Shown one piece after another: positions 1 through 9,126 of a DNA stretch of 64,000 nt. The stretch spans positions 58,992-122,991 of the forward strand of contig CADCEF010000008.1 in assembly GCA_902800365.1 (NCBI GenBank). Direction: 5' to 3'. Position 1 is the first letter of the stretch. Each line of letters opens with the position of its first letter. This stretch comes from an uncultured Prevotella sp. Lineage in GTDB: Bacteria > Bacteroidota > Bacteroidia > Bacteroidales > Bacteroidaceae. The notes under the pieces were generated by a model. It did not search any database. It was not told the DNA's origin and saw only the letters and a list, made by a program, of their open reading frames with translations. The position numbers were made by a program, and so were the translations under genes.

Positions 1-2
1 CA

Positions 3-1097
3 CTCTGGTCGCCAAAACTGCACTCAGTATTGCAAGACCCGAAAATCCAGCCTCTGGTATGGGGTGGAAAAGGTGTAGGTTCGCACGGCGATGGCTCGGT
101 ACAATTCCTTGCAAAGACCGAAGAAGCTCAGCAACAGGTGGCCGACTATCTGAACCAGCAAGGCATGAAGGCCTATACGCTTACACTTAAGCCTGTACAT
201 ACCGTTCGTCGCGCCATCATACCTGTAGCAGGATTCGGAACTCGTCTATATCCGTCAACACGTGTAATCAAGAAGGATTTCTTCCCTATTCCATGTCCAG
301 ATGGAATGGTTCGCCCTGTAATACTCATTCTGCTCGAAGAGCTTATTCAGAGCGGTATCGAGGAGGTTTGTCTGGTACTCGGATCAGAAGAAGAGCGCCA
401 ACAGTATGCCGACTTCTTCGAACATCCGTTATCTGATGAGCATCTCGCCAAACTGAATCCAGAAGCACAGGAGTACGAGAACCATATATTAGATATAGGT
501 AAGAAACTGCACTACGTATATCAGCGCGAAAAGCGTGGATTCGGTCATGCTGTATATCAGGCAGCACAGTTTGCAGGAAACGAGCCTGTATTGCTGCTTC
601 TTGGCGATACATTATATCGCAGCGACACCAATAAGCCATGTGCTCTGCAGATGATTGAGGACTACGAACGATACAACCGACTGATGGTAAGTATCCATCC
701 TATTCCACTGGCCGAGGTAAGCCGTTACGGAATACTGCATGGTGTTTGGGAGGATAACGACCACTCTATCCTTAATGTATCGGCTATGGTAGAGAAGCCA
801 AAGGCAAGCTATGCCGAGGAATTCCTTGCCGTACGTAATAAGAAAGGTGAAAAGGAATACTATAGCGTATTCGGACAATACATACTTACTCCCGAGGTAT
901 TCTCGCAGTTACATGAGGACATCATGCAAAAAGAGATTGATGGCGACCACGTAACCGAGATAGAGCTTACCTCTGCTCTTGATGCTGTTCGCAAACGCAG
1001 CGGAATGGTTGGAGTAAGATTGCGTGGACATATGTACGACATGGGTAATCCATCAGCACTTACCAATGCCATCACCGAATTCGCAAAACCACAATAA
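3..1097 (+). CDS. Partial GHMP-kinase tail fused to sugar-phosphate nucleotidyltransferase
   Basis: The reading frame is already open at base 3, so the 5' end lies outside the window; the TTG at 30 is not needed as a start. The first ~60 visible residues (WGGKGVGSHGDGSVQF) resemble the C-terminal part of GHMP-type small-molecule kinases. From about residue 65 a GalU/RmlA-like nucleotidyltransferase begins, with the nucleotide-binding signature PVAGFGTRLYP followed by a basic residue and FFPIP, and later LLLLGDTLY, the usual metal-binding region. A kinase joined to a pyrophosphorylase would phosphorylate a sugar and then activate it to an NDP-sugar, but the substrate cannot be read from the sequence. 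The gene is convergent with rfbA across a shared terminator. Confidence 0.75.
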   Translation, partial: LWSPKLHSVLQDPKIQPLVWGGKGVGSHGDGSVQFLAKTEEAQQQVADYLNQQGMKAYTLTLKPVHTVRRAIIPVAGFGTRLYPSTRVIKKDFFPIPCPDGMVRPVILILLEELIQSGIEEVCLVLGSEEERQQYADFFEHPLSDEHLAKLNPEAQEYENHILDIGKKLHYVYQREKRGFGHAVYQAAQFAGNEPVLLLLGDTLYRSDTNKPCALQMIEDYERYNRLMVSIHPIPLAEVSRYGILHGVWEDNDHSILNVSAMVEKPKASYAEEFLAVRNKKGEKEYYSVFGQYILTPEVFSQLHEDIMQKEIDGDHVTEIELTSALDAVRKRSGMVGVRLRGHMYDMGNPSALTNAITEFAKPQ

Positions 1098-1103
1098 AAA
1101 AGA

Positions 1104-1133
1104 AATCCCGCATCATCGATTGATTGCGGGATT
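1104..1133. terminator. Bidirectional hairpin terminator
   Basis: A 9-bp perfect stem (AATCCCGCA / TGCGGGATT) with a 12-nt loop lies between the stop codons of two convergent genes. It is preceded by A-rich and followed by T-rich sequence, so it can terminate both transcripts. Confidence 0.85.
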
Positions 1134-1141
1134 CTTTATTT

Positions 1142-2014
1142 CTATTTTACCAGACTCAACAGATATTTTCCGTAGTCGTTCTTAGCCATAGGCTGAGCAA
1201 CTTCCTTCAGCTTCTCTTTAGTAATCCATCCGCGTTTGAAAGCGATTTCCTCTAGACAAGCCACTTTGAGTCCCTGACGTTTCTCGATAACTTCGATAAA
1301 GGTAGAAGCCTCTGAGAGTGAATCGTGAGTACCAGTATCAAGCCAAGCAAAACCACGCTGCAAAGTCTGAACCTTCAGTTTCTTCTGTGCAAGATATTCC
1401 TGATTAACAGTAGTGATTTCAAGTTCGCCACGAGCAGAAGGCTTGATATGCTTAGCAATATCAACCACACTATTTGGATAGAAATAGAGACCAACTACTG
1501 CATAATTCGACTTAGGATTAGCTGGTTTCTCTTCGATGCTAAGGCAATTTCCGTCAGCATCAAATTCAGCAACGCCATAGCGCTCTGGATCGTTTACATA
1601 ATATCCGAATACAGTAGCAAGACCATGCTTCTCTGCATTCTCAACACTCTCTTTCAGAAGTCCTGTAAAACCAGAACCATAGAAGATATTATCGCCAAGC
1701 ACCAAGCATGCGCAATCATCGCCAATAAACTTCTCGCCAATAATAAAAGCCTGTGCCAATCCATCTGGAGAAGGCTGCTCGGCATATTCAAAACGAACAC
1801 CAAGATCAGAGCCATCGCCAAGAAGACGCTTAAATCCTGGCAGATCGTGTGGTGTTGAGATAATCAGAATCTCACGAATACCAGCAAGCATCAATGCCGA
1901 GATTGGATAATAGATCATTGGTTTATCGAAAATTGGGATCAACTGCTTGCTGATTCCTTTGGTGATTGGATAAAGGCGTGTACCAGAACCACCTGCTAAA
2001 ACAATTCCTTTCAT
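1142..2014 (-). CDS. rfbA: Glucose-1-phosphate thymidylyltransferase
   Basis: The 290 residues match the normal length of RmlA/RfbA. The enzyme joins dTTP and glucose-1-phosphate to form dTDP-glucose, the first step to dTDP-rhamnose for surface polysaccharide. The N-terminus carries the signature [13 protein letters not shown] followed by [15 protein letters not shown], and the [10 protein letters not shown] metal/nucleotide motif lies near residue 105. The rest of the rml set is not adjacent, so the gene appears to be a single unit between the terminator at 1104-1133 and its own promoter at 2040-2047. Recognition is firm. Confidence 0.96.
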   Translation of the reverse strand: MKGIVLAGGSGTRLYPITKGISKQLIPIFDKPMIYYPISALMLAGIREILIISTPHDLPGFKRLLGDGSDLGVRFEYAEQPSPDGLAQAFIIGEKFIGDDCACLVLGDNIFYGSGFTGLLKESVENAEKHGLATVFGYYVNDPERYGVAEFDADGNCLSIEEKPANPKSNYAVVGLYFYPNSVVDIAKHIKPSARGELEITTVNQEYLAQKKLKVQTLQRGFAWLDTGTHDSLSEASTFIEVIEKRQGLKVACLEEIAFKRGWITKEKLKEVAQPMAKNDYGKYLLSLVK

Positions 2015-2039
2015 ACGTTGTTATTTTATAATTGTGGTG

Positions 2040-2047
2040 CAAAGATA
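2040..2047 (-). promoter_or_regulatory. Promoter -7 element for rfbA
   Basis: CAAAGATA on the + strand reads TATCTTTG on the minus strand, matching the Bacteroidota TAnnTTTG element, 25 bases upstream of the rfbA ATG. No clear TTTG is seen 20 bases further upstream. Confidence 0.65.
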
Positions 2048-2143
2048 AGGTTTTTTATGCACGAATAGCACTAATAACACGTTTTTTTCATCTTTATCGC
2101 CATTTTTTCGTGCAAATTCGCGCAATTCGTGCCAAATTTTCAC

Positions 2144-2151
2144 TATCTTTG
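2144..2151 (+). promoter_or_regulatory. Promoter -7 element for the 2182 gene
   Basis: TATCTTTG fits the TAnnTTTG consensus and lies 30 bases before the start at 2182. Confidence 0.65.
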
Positions 2152-2181
2152 CAGTCGATTTGTAATTATAAATAGATTTTT

Positions 2182-2802
2182 ATGGGATTTTGGAATAAAT
2201 TATTTGGAAATAAGGACGAACAGAAGGTTGGCGGCATGGAGGATTTCATGACTCTTATCCGTGTATACTTTCAGGCTGCTATGGCTGCAGATCTGGGTAT
2301 CACCAATCTTGCTGCCCTACCCGACCTGCGTGTATTCAAAACAACACTTAAGGTTGCTACTGTAAACAACAAACTTGGTGTAGGCGAGCGCAGCCGTTGT
2401 AAAAACATGTTGAAGAGCATGTATGGCATGGACGATGATTTCTTCAAGGAGATTGATGCCAGCTTGCGTAAGCGTTGCAAGAAGATTCAGGACGCACAGA
2501 CATACATGCTGCAATTCCAGGGCTTCACTCAGGACATCATGATGCTTACTGGCAACCTAATGAAATTCAAGCTCCGTCTGCCAGGCTTCATGAAGAAAGC
2601 AATCTACACCATGACAGAGAAAACTGTGAACGATATATTCAATAAGAACGACTTCACAGATCCTGCTGTACTTAAGAGTGTTGTAGCCGTTCGTGAGTAT
2701 AACCGCCGCTTAGGTTTCTCACAGAAGTGGATTACAGACTTTGTCTACAAGGTGGTAATGCTGGCAAAGAAAGAACCAAAGCCAGCTCAGGACGAGAAGT
2801 AA
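2182..2802 (+). CDS. Conserved-looking protein of unknown function
   Basis: I do not recognise a named family for this 206-residue protein. It starts MGFWNKLFG, has no signal peptide and no clear membrane segment, and looks mostly alpha-helical and basic (for example CKNMLKSMYG and LRKRCKKIQD), ending in a Lys/Pro-rich tail. Helical cytoplasmic proteins with an FWNKLFG-like start are common in Bacteroidota, but the role is unknown. It has its own promoter (2144-2151) and is separated from the next gene by another promoter-like element, so it is probably monocistronic. The start is supported by the short leader after the promoter. Confidence 0.75.
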   Translation: MGFWNKLFGNKDEQKVGGMEDFMTLIRVYFQAAMAADLGITNLAALPDLRVFKTTLKVATVNNKLGVGERSRCKNMLKSMYGMDDDFFKEIDASLRKRCKKIQDAQTYMLQFQGFTQDIMMLTGNLMKFKLRLPGFMKKAIYTMTEKTVNDIFNKNDFTDPAVLKSVVAVREYNRRLGFSQKWITDFVYKVVMLAKKEPKPAQDEK

Positions 2803-2858
2803 AGTTTAAAATATCTTAAATTATAGCGATAAGGCTATACTTTAATAGATAATTTATA

Positions 2859-2866
2859 TAACTTTG
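2859..2866 (+). promoter_or_regulatory. Promoter -7 element for the coiled-coil/zapA/rny operon
   Basis: TAACTTTG fits the TAnnTTTG consensus and lies 20 bases before the ATG at 2886. The -33 element is not obvious. Confidence 0.6.
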
Positions 2867-2885
2867 TACACCAAATAGTTAAATC

Positions 2886-3182
2886 ATGAGTTCAAACCAG
2901 GAGGCAATATTGGCGTTCGAAACGCGTGTACGACAGATGATTCTCCATTTCAAGCAGTTGAAAAAAGAGAATTCTGACCTTCGCGCAGAAATCGAAAAGG
3001 GTAAGCAGGAGATAAACGACCTGCAGGCCAAGTTAACCCAGGCGAACAATGATTATAATTCACTGAAGATGGCAAAGATGATGCAGATTACCGATGGTGA
3101 TTTGGAAGACGCGAAAGCCCGCGTACAGAAGATGATTCGGAACGTAAATAAATGCATCGCCATTCTAAGCGACGAAAAATAA
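2886..3182 (+). CDS. Small coiled-coil protein upstream of zapA
   Basis: This 98-residue protein is almost entirely a predicted coiled coil: residues ~10-60 run in Leu/Lys/Glu/Gln heptads (QLKKENSDLRAEIEKGKQEI). It ends 12 bases before zapA, so the two are co-transcribed. Position and shape suggest a division-associated partner of ZapA, similar in architecture to ZapB, which is also a short coiled coil. That role is inference from context; no ZapB sequence signature was identified. It has no signal peptide or membrane segment. Confidence 0.75.
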   Translation: MSSNQEAILAFETRVRQMILHFKQLKKENSDLRAEIEKGKQEINDLQAKLTQANNDYNSLKMAKMMQITDGDLEDAKARVQKMIRNVNKCIAILSDEK

Positions 3183-3194
3183 AAAGGTGCCACA

Positions 3195-3494
3195 ATGTCA
3201 GAAGTGAATAACGAGAAACTACATATCAGGTTGCATGTCTACGATGAAGAAATCGAGGTAACCATCAAGCGTTCCGACGAGGAATTCTATCGTAAGGCAG
3301 CCAAACTCATCACCGACCGTTATAACGCCTACTCTCAGGCTTATAAAGGTAAGAAGGGCGAGCATACGATTGCGCTCATGACGCTTATCGATATTGCCCT
3401 GATGTACGAGCGTGAGCTTGGCAACAACGACACTGACCCCTATAATAGTATTCTCACTAAGTTGACTTCTGAAATTGAAGAAGCCCTTAAGTGA
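3195..3494 (+). CDS. zapA: Cell division protein ZapA
   Basis: At 99 residues, the length and layout fit ZapA, a small protein that crosslinks FtsZ filaments at the septum. The N-terminal half has the family pattern ([21 protein letters not shown] followed by [16 protein letters not shown]) and the C-terminal half is a helix with [13 protein letters not shown] that would form the dimer/tetramer coiled coil. It lies between a coiled-coil gene and rny. The end overlaps an upstream GTG that could extend rny, but a better rny start lies 27 bases after the zapA stop. Confidence 0.85.
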   Translation: MSEVNNEKLHIRLHVYDEEIEVTIKRSDEEFYRKAAKLITDRYNAYSQAYKGKKGEHTIALMTLIDIALMYERELGNNDTDPYNSILTKLTSEIEEALK

Positions 3495-3520
3495 GAATAT
3501 TTTATAAACATAGATTATAT

Positions 3521-5062
3521 ATGGATATTATTTTTGTACTACTGATCGCCGCAGGTGCTCTCGCTCTGGGAGGAGTCTGTGGATACCTTGTATTCCGCTA
3601 CGTTTTGAAGGGGAAATACAATGAAATGATTGACACAGCCACAAAACAGGCCGATGTCATAAAAGAAAAGAAGCTGCTCGAGGTGAAGGAAAAGTTCATC
3701 AACAAGAAGAGCGAGCTGGAGAAGGAGGTGCAGCAGCGCAACCAGCACATCCAGCAGAGTGAAAACAAACTGAAACAGCGTGAGATTTCGCTCAACCAGC
3801 GTCAGGAAGAGCTTGGACGTCGTAAGAACGAGCTCGACAACATGCAGCAGCGAGTTGACAACGAAAAGAAGTTGCTCTCTGTTAAGGCTGAAGAGCTGGA
3901 GAAGATGCAGCTTAAGGAGCGCGAGAAGCTGGAAGAGGTTTCAGGTCTTAGCGCAGAAGAAGCAAAGAACCGCCTGATTGAGTCGATGAAGGACGAGGCT
4001 AAGACAGCAGCAGCAAGCTATATTAACGAGATTATGGACGAGGCAAAGCTCAACGCTAACGCTCAGGCTAAGAAGATCGTTATCCAGACCATCCAGCGTG
4101 TTGCTACTGAAACAGCCATCGAGAACTCTGTAAGTGTATTCCACATCGAGAACGATGAGGTTAAGGGTCGTATCATTGGTCGTGAGGGTCGTAACATTCG
4201 TGCTCTCGAGGCCGCTGCTGGTGTTGAAATCGTAGTAGACGATACTCCTGAGGCTATCGTAATCTCTGGTTTCGATCCAGTTCGCCGTGAGGTTTGTCGT
4301 CTGGCTCTCCACCAGCTGGTTAGCGACGGACGTATCCACCCAGCACGTATCGAGGAGGTTGTTGCAAAGGTTAAGAAGCAGCTCGACAACGAGATTATCG
4401 AGACTGGTAAGCGTACAGCCATCGATCTTGGCGTTCATGGTCTGCATCCAGAGCTTATCCGTATCATCGGTAAGATGAAGTATCGTTCATCATACGGACA
4501 GAACCTGTTGCAGCACGCTCGTGAGACAGCTAACCTCTGTGCTGTTATGGCTTCAGAGCTTGGTTTGAATCCTAAGAAGGCTAAGCGTGCAGGATTGTTG
4601 CACGATATAGGTAAGGTGCCCGATGAGGAGAGCGAATTGCCACACGCTATATATGGTGCTAAGATTGCAGAGAAGTTCAAGGAGAAGCCCGATATCTGCA
4701 ATGCTATTGGTGCTCACCACGACGAGATGGAGATGCAGACTCTGCTGGCTCCTATCGTTCAGGTTTGTGATGCTATCTCTGGTGCACGTCCAGGAGCACG
4801 CCGTGAGATTGTAGAGGCTTACATCAAGCGTCTTAACGATCTTGAGGCTATTGCAATGAGCTATCCTGGTGTAACCAAGACTTACGCTATTCAGGCTGGT
4901 CGTGAGCTCCGCGTAATCGTAGGTGCCGACAAGATGAACGATGCCGAGAGCGAGGCCCTCAGCACCGATATTGCAACTAAGATCCAGAACGAGATGACTT
5001 ACCCAGGTCAGGTAAAGATTACCGTTATCCGTGAGACTCGTTCGGTAGCTTATGCTAAATAA
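3521..5062 (+). CDS. rny: Ribonuclease Y
   Basis: RNase Y is a membrane-anchored endoribonuclease that starts mRNA decay. The 513-residue protein has, in order: an N-terminal membrane helix (residues ~3-27), a long charged coiled coil to ~190, a KH domain with [15 protein letters not shown], and an HD domain with [12 protein letters not shown] and [10 protein letters not shown]. An upstream GTG at 3491 overlaps the zapA stop and would add ten residues, but the ATG at 3521 puts the membrane helix at the very N-terminus as usual for the family, so I chose it. The gene is probably co-transcribed with zapA. Confidence 0.95.
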   Translation: MDIIFVLLIAAGALALGGVCGYLVFRYVLKGKYNEMIDTATKQADVIKEKKLLEVKEKFINKKSELEKEVQQRNQHIQQSENKLKQREISLNQRQEELGRRKNELDNMQQRVDNEKKLLSVKAEELEKMQLKEREKLEEVSGLSAEEAKNRLIESMKDEAKTAAASYINEIMDEAKLNANAQAKKIVIQTIQRVATETAIENSVSVFHIENDEVKGRIIGREGRNIRALEAAAGVEIVVDDTPEAIVISGFDPVRREVCRLALHQLVSDGRIHPARIEEVVAKVKKQLDNEIIETGKRTAIDLGVHGLHPELIRIIGKMKYRSSYGQNLLQHARETANLCAVMASELGLNPKKAKRAGLLHDIGKVPDEESELPHAIYGAKIAEKFKEKPDICNAIGAHHDEMEMQTLLAPIVQVCDAISGARPGARREIVEAYIKRLNDLEAIAMSYPGVTKTYAIQAGRELRVIVGADKMNDAESEALSTDIATKIQNEMTYPGQVKITVIRETRSVAYAK

Positions 5063-5067
5063 TAAGT

Positions 5068-5781
5068 CTAAATTATCTGCTTGATGTCAAGCAGTTTAGA
5101 TACTATGTAAGTGGGGGCCTCAGGGTCTCCACTTTTTATATCATAATTCCAACGGTTAAAAAGTATGGTATCTAATCCTGCAGCCATGGCACCTTTTATA
5201 TCCGTCTGCATGTTATCACCAATCATCATGGTTGTTTCCGGATTGGCACCTGTCTTACTGAAAGCATAGTCGAAGAAAGCCTTTGATGGTTTGTTTGCTC
5301 CAGCATCCTCACTAAGTATTATTGAGTAAAAAAAATCACGCAGTCCGCAAGCAGCCAGTTTCTTATATTGAACCTCATGGAAACCGTTGCTTGTCATATG
5401 CATTCTATAGCCCTTTGCTTTTAGATAGTACATTAGCTCATGCGCTCCCTCAACTACTCCTGGCTTATTTGAGCAGTAATCAAGAAACACGTCGTTCATC
5501 TCGAGACACATCTGCTCTGTAACATCCAATCCTCTACCCTCGCTCAGAGGTCTACGGAATCGCTCTACAATCAGATAATCGCGTGTTATCTCCTCCTTTG
5601 AGTATCTTGTCCACAAATCAATATTAGCAGCCCAGTAAGTATCGTAGAACGTCTGAGGCTCTTCAAAATACTGTGCCAGCTTAAATGTATCGAACGTCTC
5701 ACGCAACGCTATCTCCGCATTGCCATGAGTATCGTAAAGCGTATCGTCGAAATCAACGAACAGATCCTTATACTTTTTCAT
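5068..5781 (-). CDS. YjjG-family HAD noncanonical pyrimidine nucleotidase
   Basis: The 237-residue HAD-superfamily phosphatase has the four family motifs: DFDDTLYDT (nucleophile and acid aspartates, residues ~10-18), MTSNGF (motif II), a Lys in the NKPSKAFFDYAF segment (motif III) and MMIGDNMQTDIKGA (motif IV). The helical cap and overall layout match the YjjG group, which dephosphorylates noncanonical pyrimidine nucleotides such as damaged dUMP/dTMP analogues. The start codon overlaps the stop of the upstream macro-like gene by one base, so the two are translationally coupled. It is convergent with rny with only five bases between the stops. Confidence 0.88.
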   Translation of the reverse strand: MKKYKDLFVDFDDTLYDTHGNAEIALRETFDTFKLAQYFEEPQTFYDTYWAANIDLWTRYSKEEITRDYLIVERFRRPLSEGRGLDVTEQMCLEMNDVFLDYCSNKPGVVEGAHELMYYLKAKGYRMHMTSNGFHEVQYKKLAACGLRDFFYSIILSEDAGANKPSKAFFDYAFSKTGANPETTMMIGDNMQTDIKGAMAAGLDTILFNRWNYDIKSGDPEAPTYIVSKLLDIKQII

Positions 5782-6164
5782 TATTTGGTTATTTCATCAA
5801 CAAACGATTTGGGTAGCGCAACATTCTTCAAGTTCATTGCATTCTTGAAAAGCGGAGCTATCTCATAGTCGTGGAAACCCGCTATTCCGCAACCTATTCT
5901 TGTAACCCAGAAGAATAACTCGGTATGATGTTTGGCAAACTCAATAAACTCGTCGACATACGGTTTAATTACGTCAACGCCACCATGCATGGTTGGTATG
6001 CCATAACTCTGTCCTTGCAATCCCACACCTTGTCCCCAGATGGCGCCAAAGCTTCTCATAGCTACAAGAGCAGCACCACCTCCATGAGCACCAGCAAGAT
6101 TGCTACCAAAAACAAAAACTTCGTTCTCGCTAAGATTCGTGATACGTTCAGGAGTATATTTCAT
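5781..6164 (-). CDS. Small macro-like domain protein (A1S_2505-type)
   Basis: This 127-residue protein begins with a short polar stretch followed by VFVFGSNLAGAHGGGAA, a Gly-rich ligand loop like that of macro-fold proteins, and later WVTRIGCGIAGF. It resembles the small proteins named after Acinetobacter A1S_2505 that occur in phages and bacteria. Macro folds bind ADP-ribose or related nucleotides, so nucleotide or ADP-ribose metabolism is a reasonable inference, supported by tight coupling to the HAD nucleotidase gene (one-base overlap). No promoter was found just upstream, so it may be read from the end of the nuo operon or from an unrecognised promoter. Confidence 0.75.
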   Translation of the reverse strand: MKYTPERITNLSENEVFVFGSNLAGAHGGGAALVAMRSFGAIWGQGVGLQGQSYGIPTMHGGVDVIKPYVDEFIEFAKHHTELFFWVTRIGCGIAGFHDYEIAPLFKNAMNLKNVALPKSFVDEITK

Positions 6165-6180
6165 ATCTTTAGGTATAAAT

Positions 6181-6214
6181 GAATCCCAAAAACTCTTGCG
6201 AGTAATTGGGATTC
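6181..6214 (-). terminator. Hairpin downstream of nuoN
   Basis: A 9-bp stem GAATCCCAA / TTGGGATTC encloses a second small stem ACTC / GAGT. It lies after the nuoN stop in the minus direction. There is no strong T-run, so it may attenuate rather than fully stop transcription and could let some read-through reach the macro-like gene. Confidence 0.55.
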
Positions 6215-6244
6215 AGAAAGTTATTATTAGTCTTTATCTATATA

Positions 6245-7669
6245 TTAGAGACCTGCAGCGGCAATCCAGCCGTAAACATAGCTTACTACACCAAACAGGG
6301 CAATACCTGCAGTACAGATAGCAAGAGCAATCTTAGTACCCTCGTCGCTCTTAAATGTTGGCAGAGGATTGTCTGTCTTTGTGATGTACATAGCCTTAAC
6401 GATGAGCAGATAGTAGTAGAGTGATACTACAGTGTTAACCAAAGCAATGAACACTACGAAGTAGGCCATTGGCTCACCGTTCTGCACACCAGCCATGAAT
6501 ACAAAGAACTTAGAGAACATACCTGCGAATGGAGGAATACCAGCCAATGAGAACAGAGCCAGAGTCATCAAGAAACTGAGCTTGGGGTTTGTCTGATAAA
6601 ATCCATTGTATGCAGACATATCTGTACGTCCGCCGTTCTGCTGCTCAACCACATTGATAACAGTGAACACAGCCATGTTAGCTACGATGTAAACAAGTAC
6701 ATAGTAAGTAAGCGCAGCTACGCCCATCTGTCCGTTACCAACCACTGCCAGCATGATGTATCCAGCCTGAGAGATAGAACTGAACGCCATGAAGCGCTTG
6801 AGCTCACTCTGACGGATTGCAAACAGGTTGGCAATAGTGATTGACAATACGATAACAATATAGAGCATGTAGTTCCAGTAGTGAACCATAGGACCAAAGG
6901 CCTTCATAAGGATGGTGCACAATGTGATGGCAGCAGCACCCTTAGAAATCACACTAAGATATCCGGTTACTGGCGTTGGAGCACCCTGATATGTGTCGGC
7001 TGTCCAGAAGTGGAATGGTACAAGAGAGATCTTGAAACCAAGTCCGCTGAAGAAGAATGCCAGACCCATGATGCACAGAGGTGAGCCAGAAACAGCCTGA
7101 GCAACATCCTCGAAGTAAAGTGTGCCAGTAGCTGCATAGATAAACGAGATACCAAACAGCATGACACCACTTGAGAAAGTAGCTACAAGGATATACTTAG
7201 CAGCACCCTCGGCGCTCTCCTTACGACGACGGTCGAAAGCAACCATACATGCCAAAGGCACTGAAGCTGTCTCAAGACCAAGGAAGAACAGCAGGAACGA
7301 TCCTGATGACATCATCATGAACATACCCAGCAGAGTGCTAAGCAGCAACATGTGGAACTCACCAGAAAGCTTCCAGTTATTCTCAACCCAGCTCTTCGAC
7401 ATTATAACTACTACAAGTGTACCAAAGGCCAGAATAGCCTTCATCACATTAATAGCATCAGATGCAACGTAGATACCACCGAAAGCGCTTGAAGGCTCAG
7501 AACCAAGACAGGTAGATATTACAGGCATTAGCATAAGTATAGTACCTGTGCCAAGATAAGCCTTGCGTTCGGCAGTGCTAGGACAGAAGAAGTCCATAAA
7601 GAAGACTACCAGCAGAGCTGCAATAAGTGTCAGCTCAGGAAGCATATTAAAAAAATCGCTATAATTCAT
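6245..7669 (-). CDS. nuoN: NADH-quinone oxidoreductase-type subunit N
   Basis: NuoN is one of three antiporter-like membrane subunits that move protons in complex I. The 474-residue protein is hydrophobic throughout, with about 14 membrane helices. It carries the antiporter-family core, including the Lys in the LGFKISLVPFHFWTADTYQGAPTPVTGYL segment and the SELKRFMAFSSISQAGY segment. It is the last gene of the nuo operon, 19 bases after nuoM, and is followed by a hairpin at 6181-6214. Confidence 0.95.
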   Translation of the reverse strand: MNYSDFFNMLPELTLIAALLVVFFMDFFCPSTAERKAYLGTGTILMLMPVISTCLGSEPSSAFGGIYVASDAINVMKAILAFGTLVVVIMSKSWVENNWKLSGEFHMLLLSTLLGMFMMMSSGSFLLFFLGLETASVPLACMVAFDRRRKESAEGAAKYILVATFSSGVMLFGISFIYAATGTLYFEDVAQAVSGSPLCIMGLAFFFSGLGFKISLVPFHFWTADTYQGAPTPVTGYLSVISKGAAAITLCTILMKAFGPMVHYWNYMLYIVIVLSITIANLFAIRQSELKRFMAFSSISQAGYIMLAVVGNGQMGVAALTYYVLVYIVANMAVFTVINVVEQQNGGRTDMSAYNGFYQTNPKLSFLMTLALFSLAGIPPFAGMFSKFFVFMAGVQNGEPMAYFVVFIALVNTVVSLYYYLLIVKAMYITKTDNPLPTFKSDEGTKIALAICTAGIALFGVVSYVYGWIAAAGL

Positions 7670-7688
7670 ATCTTTAGTCCTCCTATTT

Positions 7689-9122
7689 TTACATTACACC
7701 AATTGACTCAAGGATTGTTCCTGCAGCAGGCGAGATGATGTTGCTAACCCAGAATGGGAAGCTACCAAGACCAGCCACACAGAAAATCAGACAGATAACA
7801 GCAAAACGCTCGTCCCATGTAGCATCGGTGAGCTCAAGGAAGTGCTTGTTCTCAACCTCGCCATACAGAATCTTACCAACAACACGCAGGATGTAAACTG
7901 CTGTTACAACAATCGACATACAAGCAATGATAGTTGCCACCATGCGGAACGAAGTGTTGGGGTCGCCACTCATTGGATGAGCACCGAAAGAACCAACGAA
8001 GATAGTCATCTCAGCAATGAATCCTGAGAAACCAGGAAGTCCGAGGTTAGCGAGACCAGCAATAACATAGCCTACAGCCAGGAAAGGCGTCATAAGTCCG
8101 TGTGACAGCATCTGGAGTACAGCACCAGTAACGGCAGTCTGACTCATCATCAACAGTGCGAAGAGCACCAATCCACAGTGAGAAACCGATGAGTAAGCAT
8201 TGATATACTTCAGGTCGGTCTGAACACAGGCTGAGAGCGCACCGTAAACTACAGAGATTGTTGTGAGAATCAGGAAGATCCATGACAGATCCTGAGCAGC
8301 CTCAGGCAACAGATACATCGCTACACGGAAGCAGCCGTAACCTCCCAGTTTCATCAGCACACCAGCATGCAGCATTGATACAGCTGTAGGCGCTGAAGCA
8401 TGACCATCAGGAGACCAAGTGTGGAATGGGAACAGAGCACCCAGAACACCGAATCCGATGAAGATGAATGGGAAGAAGATATTCTGGATGTTTCCAGGAA
8501 TACAATGGTTAGCTGCGATAGTTGTCAGCTCGAATGTGTACTCACCGCTGTAGATACCGTTGAAGTAGTAGATACCCAGCAATCCGAGAATCAGCAGAGC
8601 CGAACCTCCCATCAGCATCAGTGTAAGCTTCATGGCCGAATACTCCTTGCGACCAGAACCCCAAACACCAATCAGCAGGTACATAGGAATCAGAGCTACC
8701 TCGTAGAACATGAACATAGTGAACAGGTCGGTAGAGATAAAGAAGCCGAACACACCAGTAGAAAGCAGTGTGAACCAAAGGAAGTACTCCTTTGTGAGTG
8801 GCTTCAGCTGCCATGAGGCAAAAGTACCTGTAAACACGATGATACTTGACAGCAGAAGCATAACGACAGAGATACCGTCAACACCTACGCTGTAAGCAAT
8901 GTTCAGAGGTTTGAACCAAGGCGTGCTGTAAGTGAGCAGCATATCAGCTGTGTTACCAGCTGCACGCTCCTGGATGAAATAGATGGTCAACCATATAGAG
9001 AGGGCCAGCAGACACGAAGCTCCCGTTACCATCACACCACGCACCTGATTCAGGCTCTTTGAAAGCCAAAGACCCAACAGCATCAGGGCAGGAATTATTA
9101 CGAAAACACTTAATATACTCAT
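7689..9122 (-). CDS. nuoM: NADH-quinone oxidoreductase-type subunit M
   Basis: NuoM is the second antiporter-like proton channel of complex I. At 477 residues with ~14 membrane helices it is of usual length. Visible family motifs are the conserved Glu in STDLFTMFMFYEVALIPMYLLIG and the Lys-bearing segment FHTWSPDGHASAPTAVSMLHAGVLMKLGGYG. It starts four bases after nuoL and lies 19 bases before nuoN in the same operon. Confidence 0.96.
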   Translation of the reverse strand: MSILSVFVIIPALMLLGLWLSKSLNQVRGVMVTGASCLLALSIWLTIYFIQERAAGNTADMLLTYSTPWFKPLNIAYSVGVDGISVVMLLLSSIIVFTGTFASWQLKPLTKEYFLWFTLLSTGVFGFFISTDLFTMFMFYEVALIPMYLLIGVWGSGRKEYSAMKLTLMLMGGSALLILGLLGIYYFNGIYSGEYTFELTTIAANHCIPGNIQNIFFPFIFIGFGVLGALFPFHTWSPDGHASAPTAVSMLHAGVLMKLGGYGCFRVAMYLLPEAAQDLSWIFLILTTISVVYGALSACVQTDLKYINAYSSVSHCGLVLFALLMMSQTAVTGAVLQMLSHGLMTPFLAVGYVIAGLANLGLPGFSGFIAEMTIFVGSFGAHPMSGDPNTSFRMVATIIACMSIVVTAVYILRVVGKILYGEVENKHFLELTDATWDERFAVICLIFCVAGLGSFPFWVSNIISPAAGTILESIGVM

Positions 9123-9126
9123 ATTC

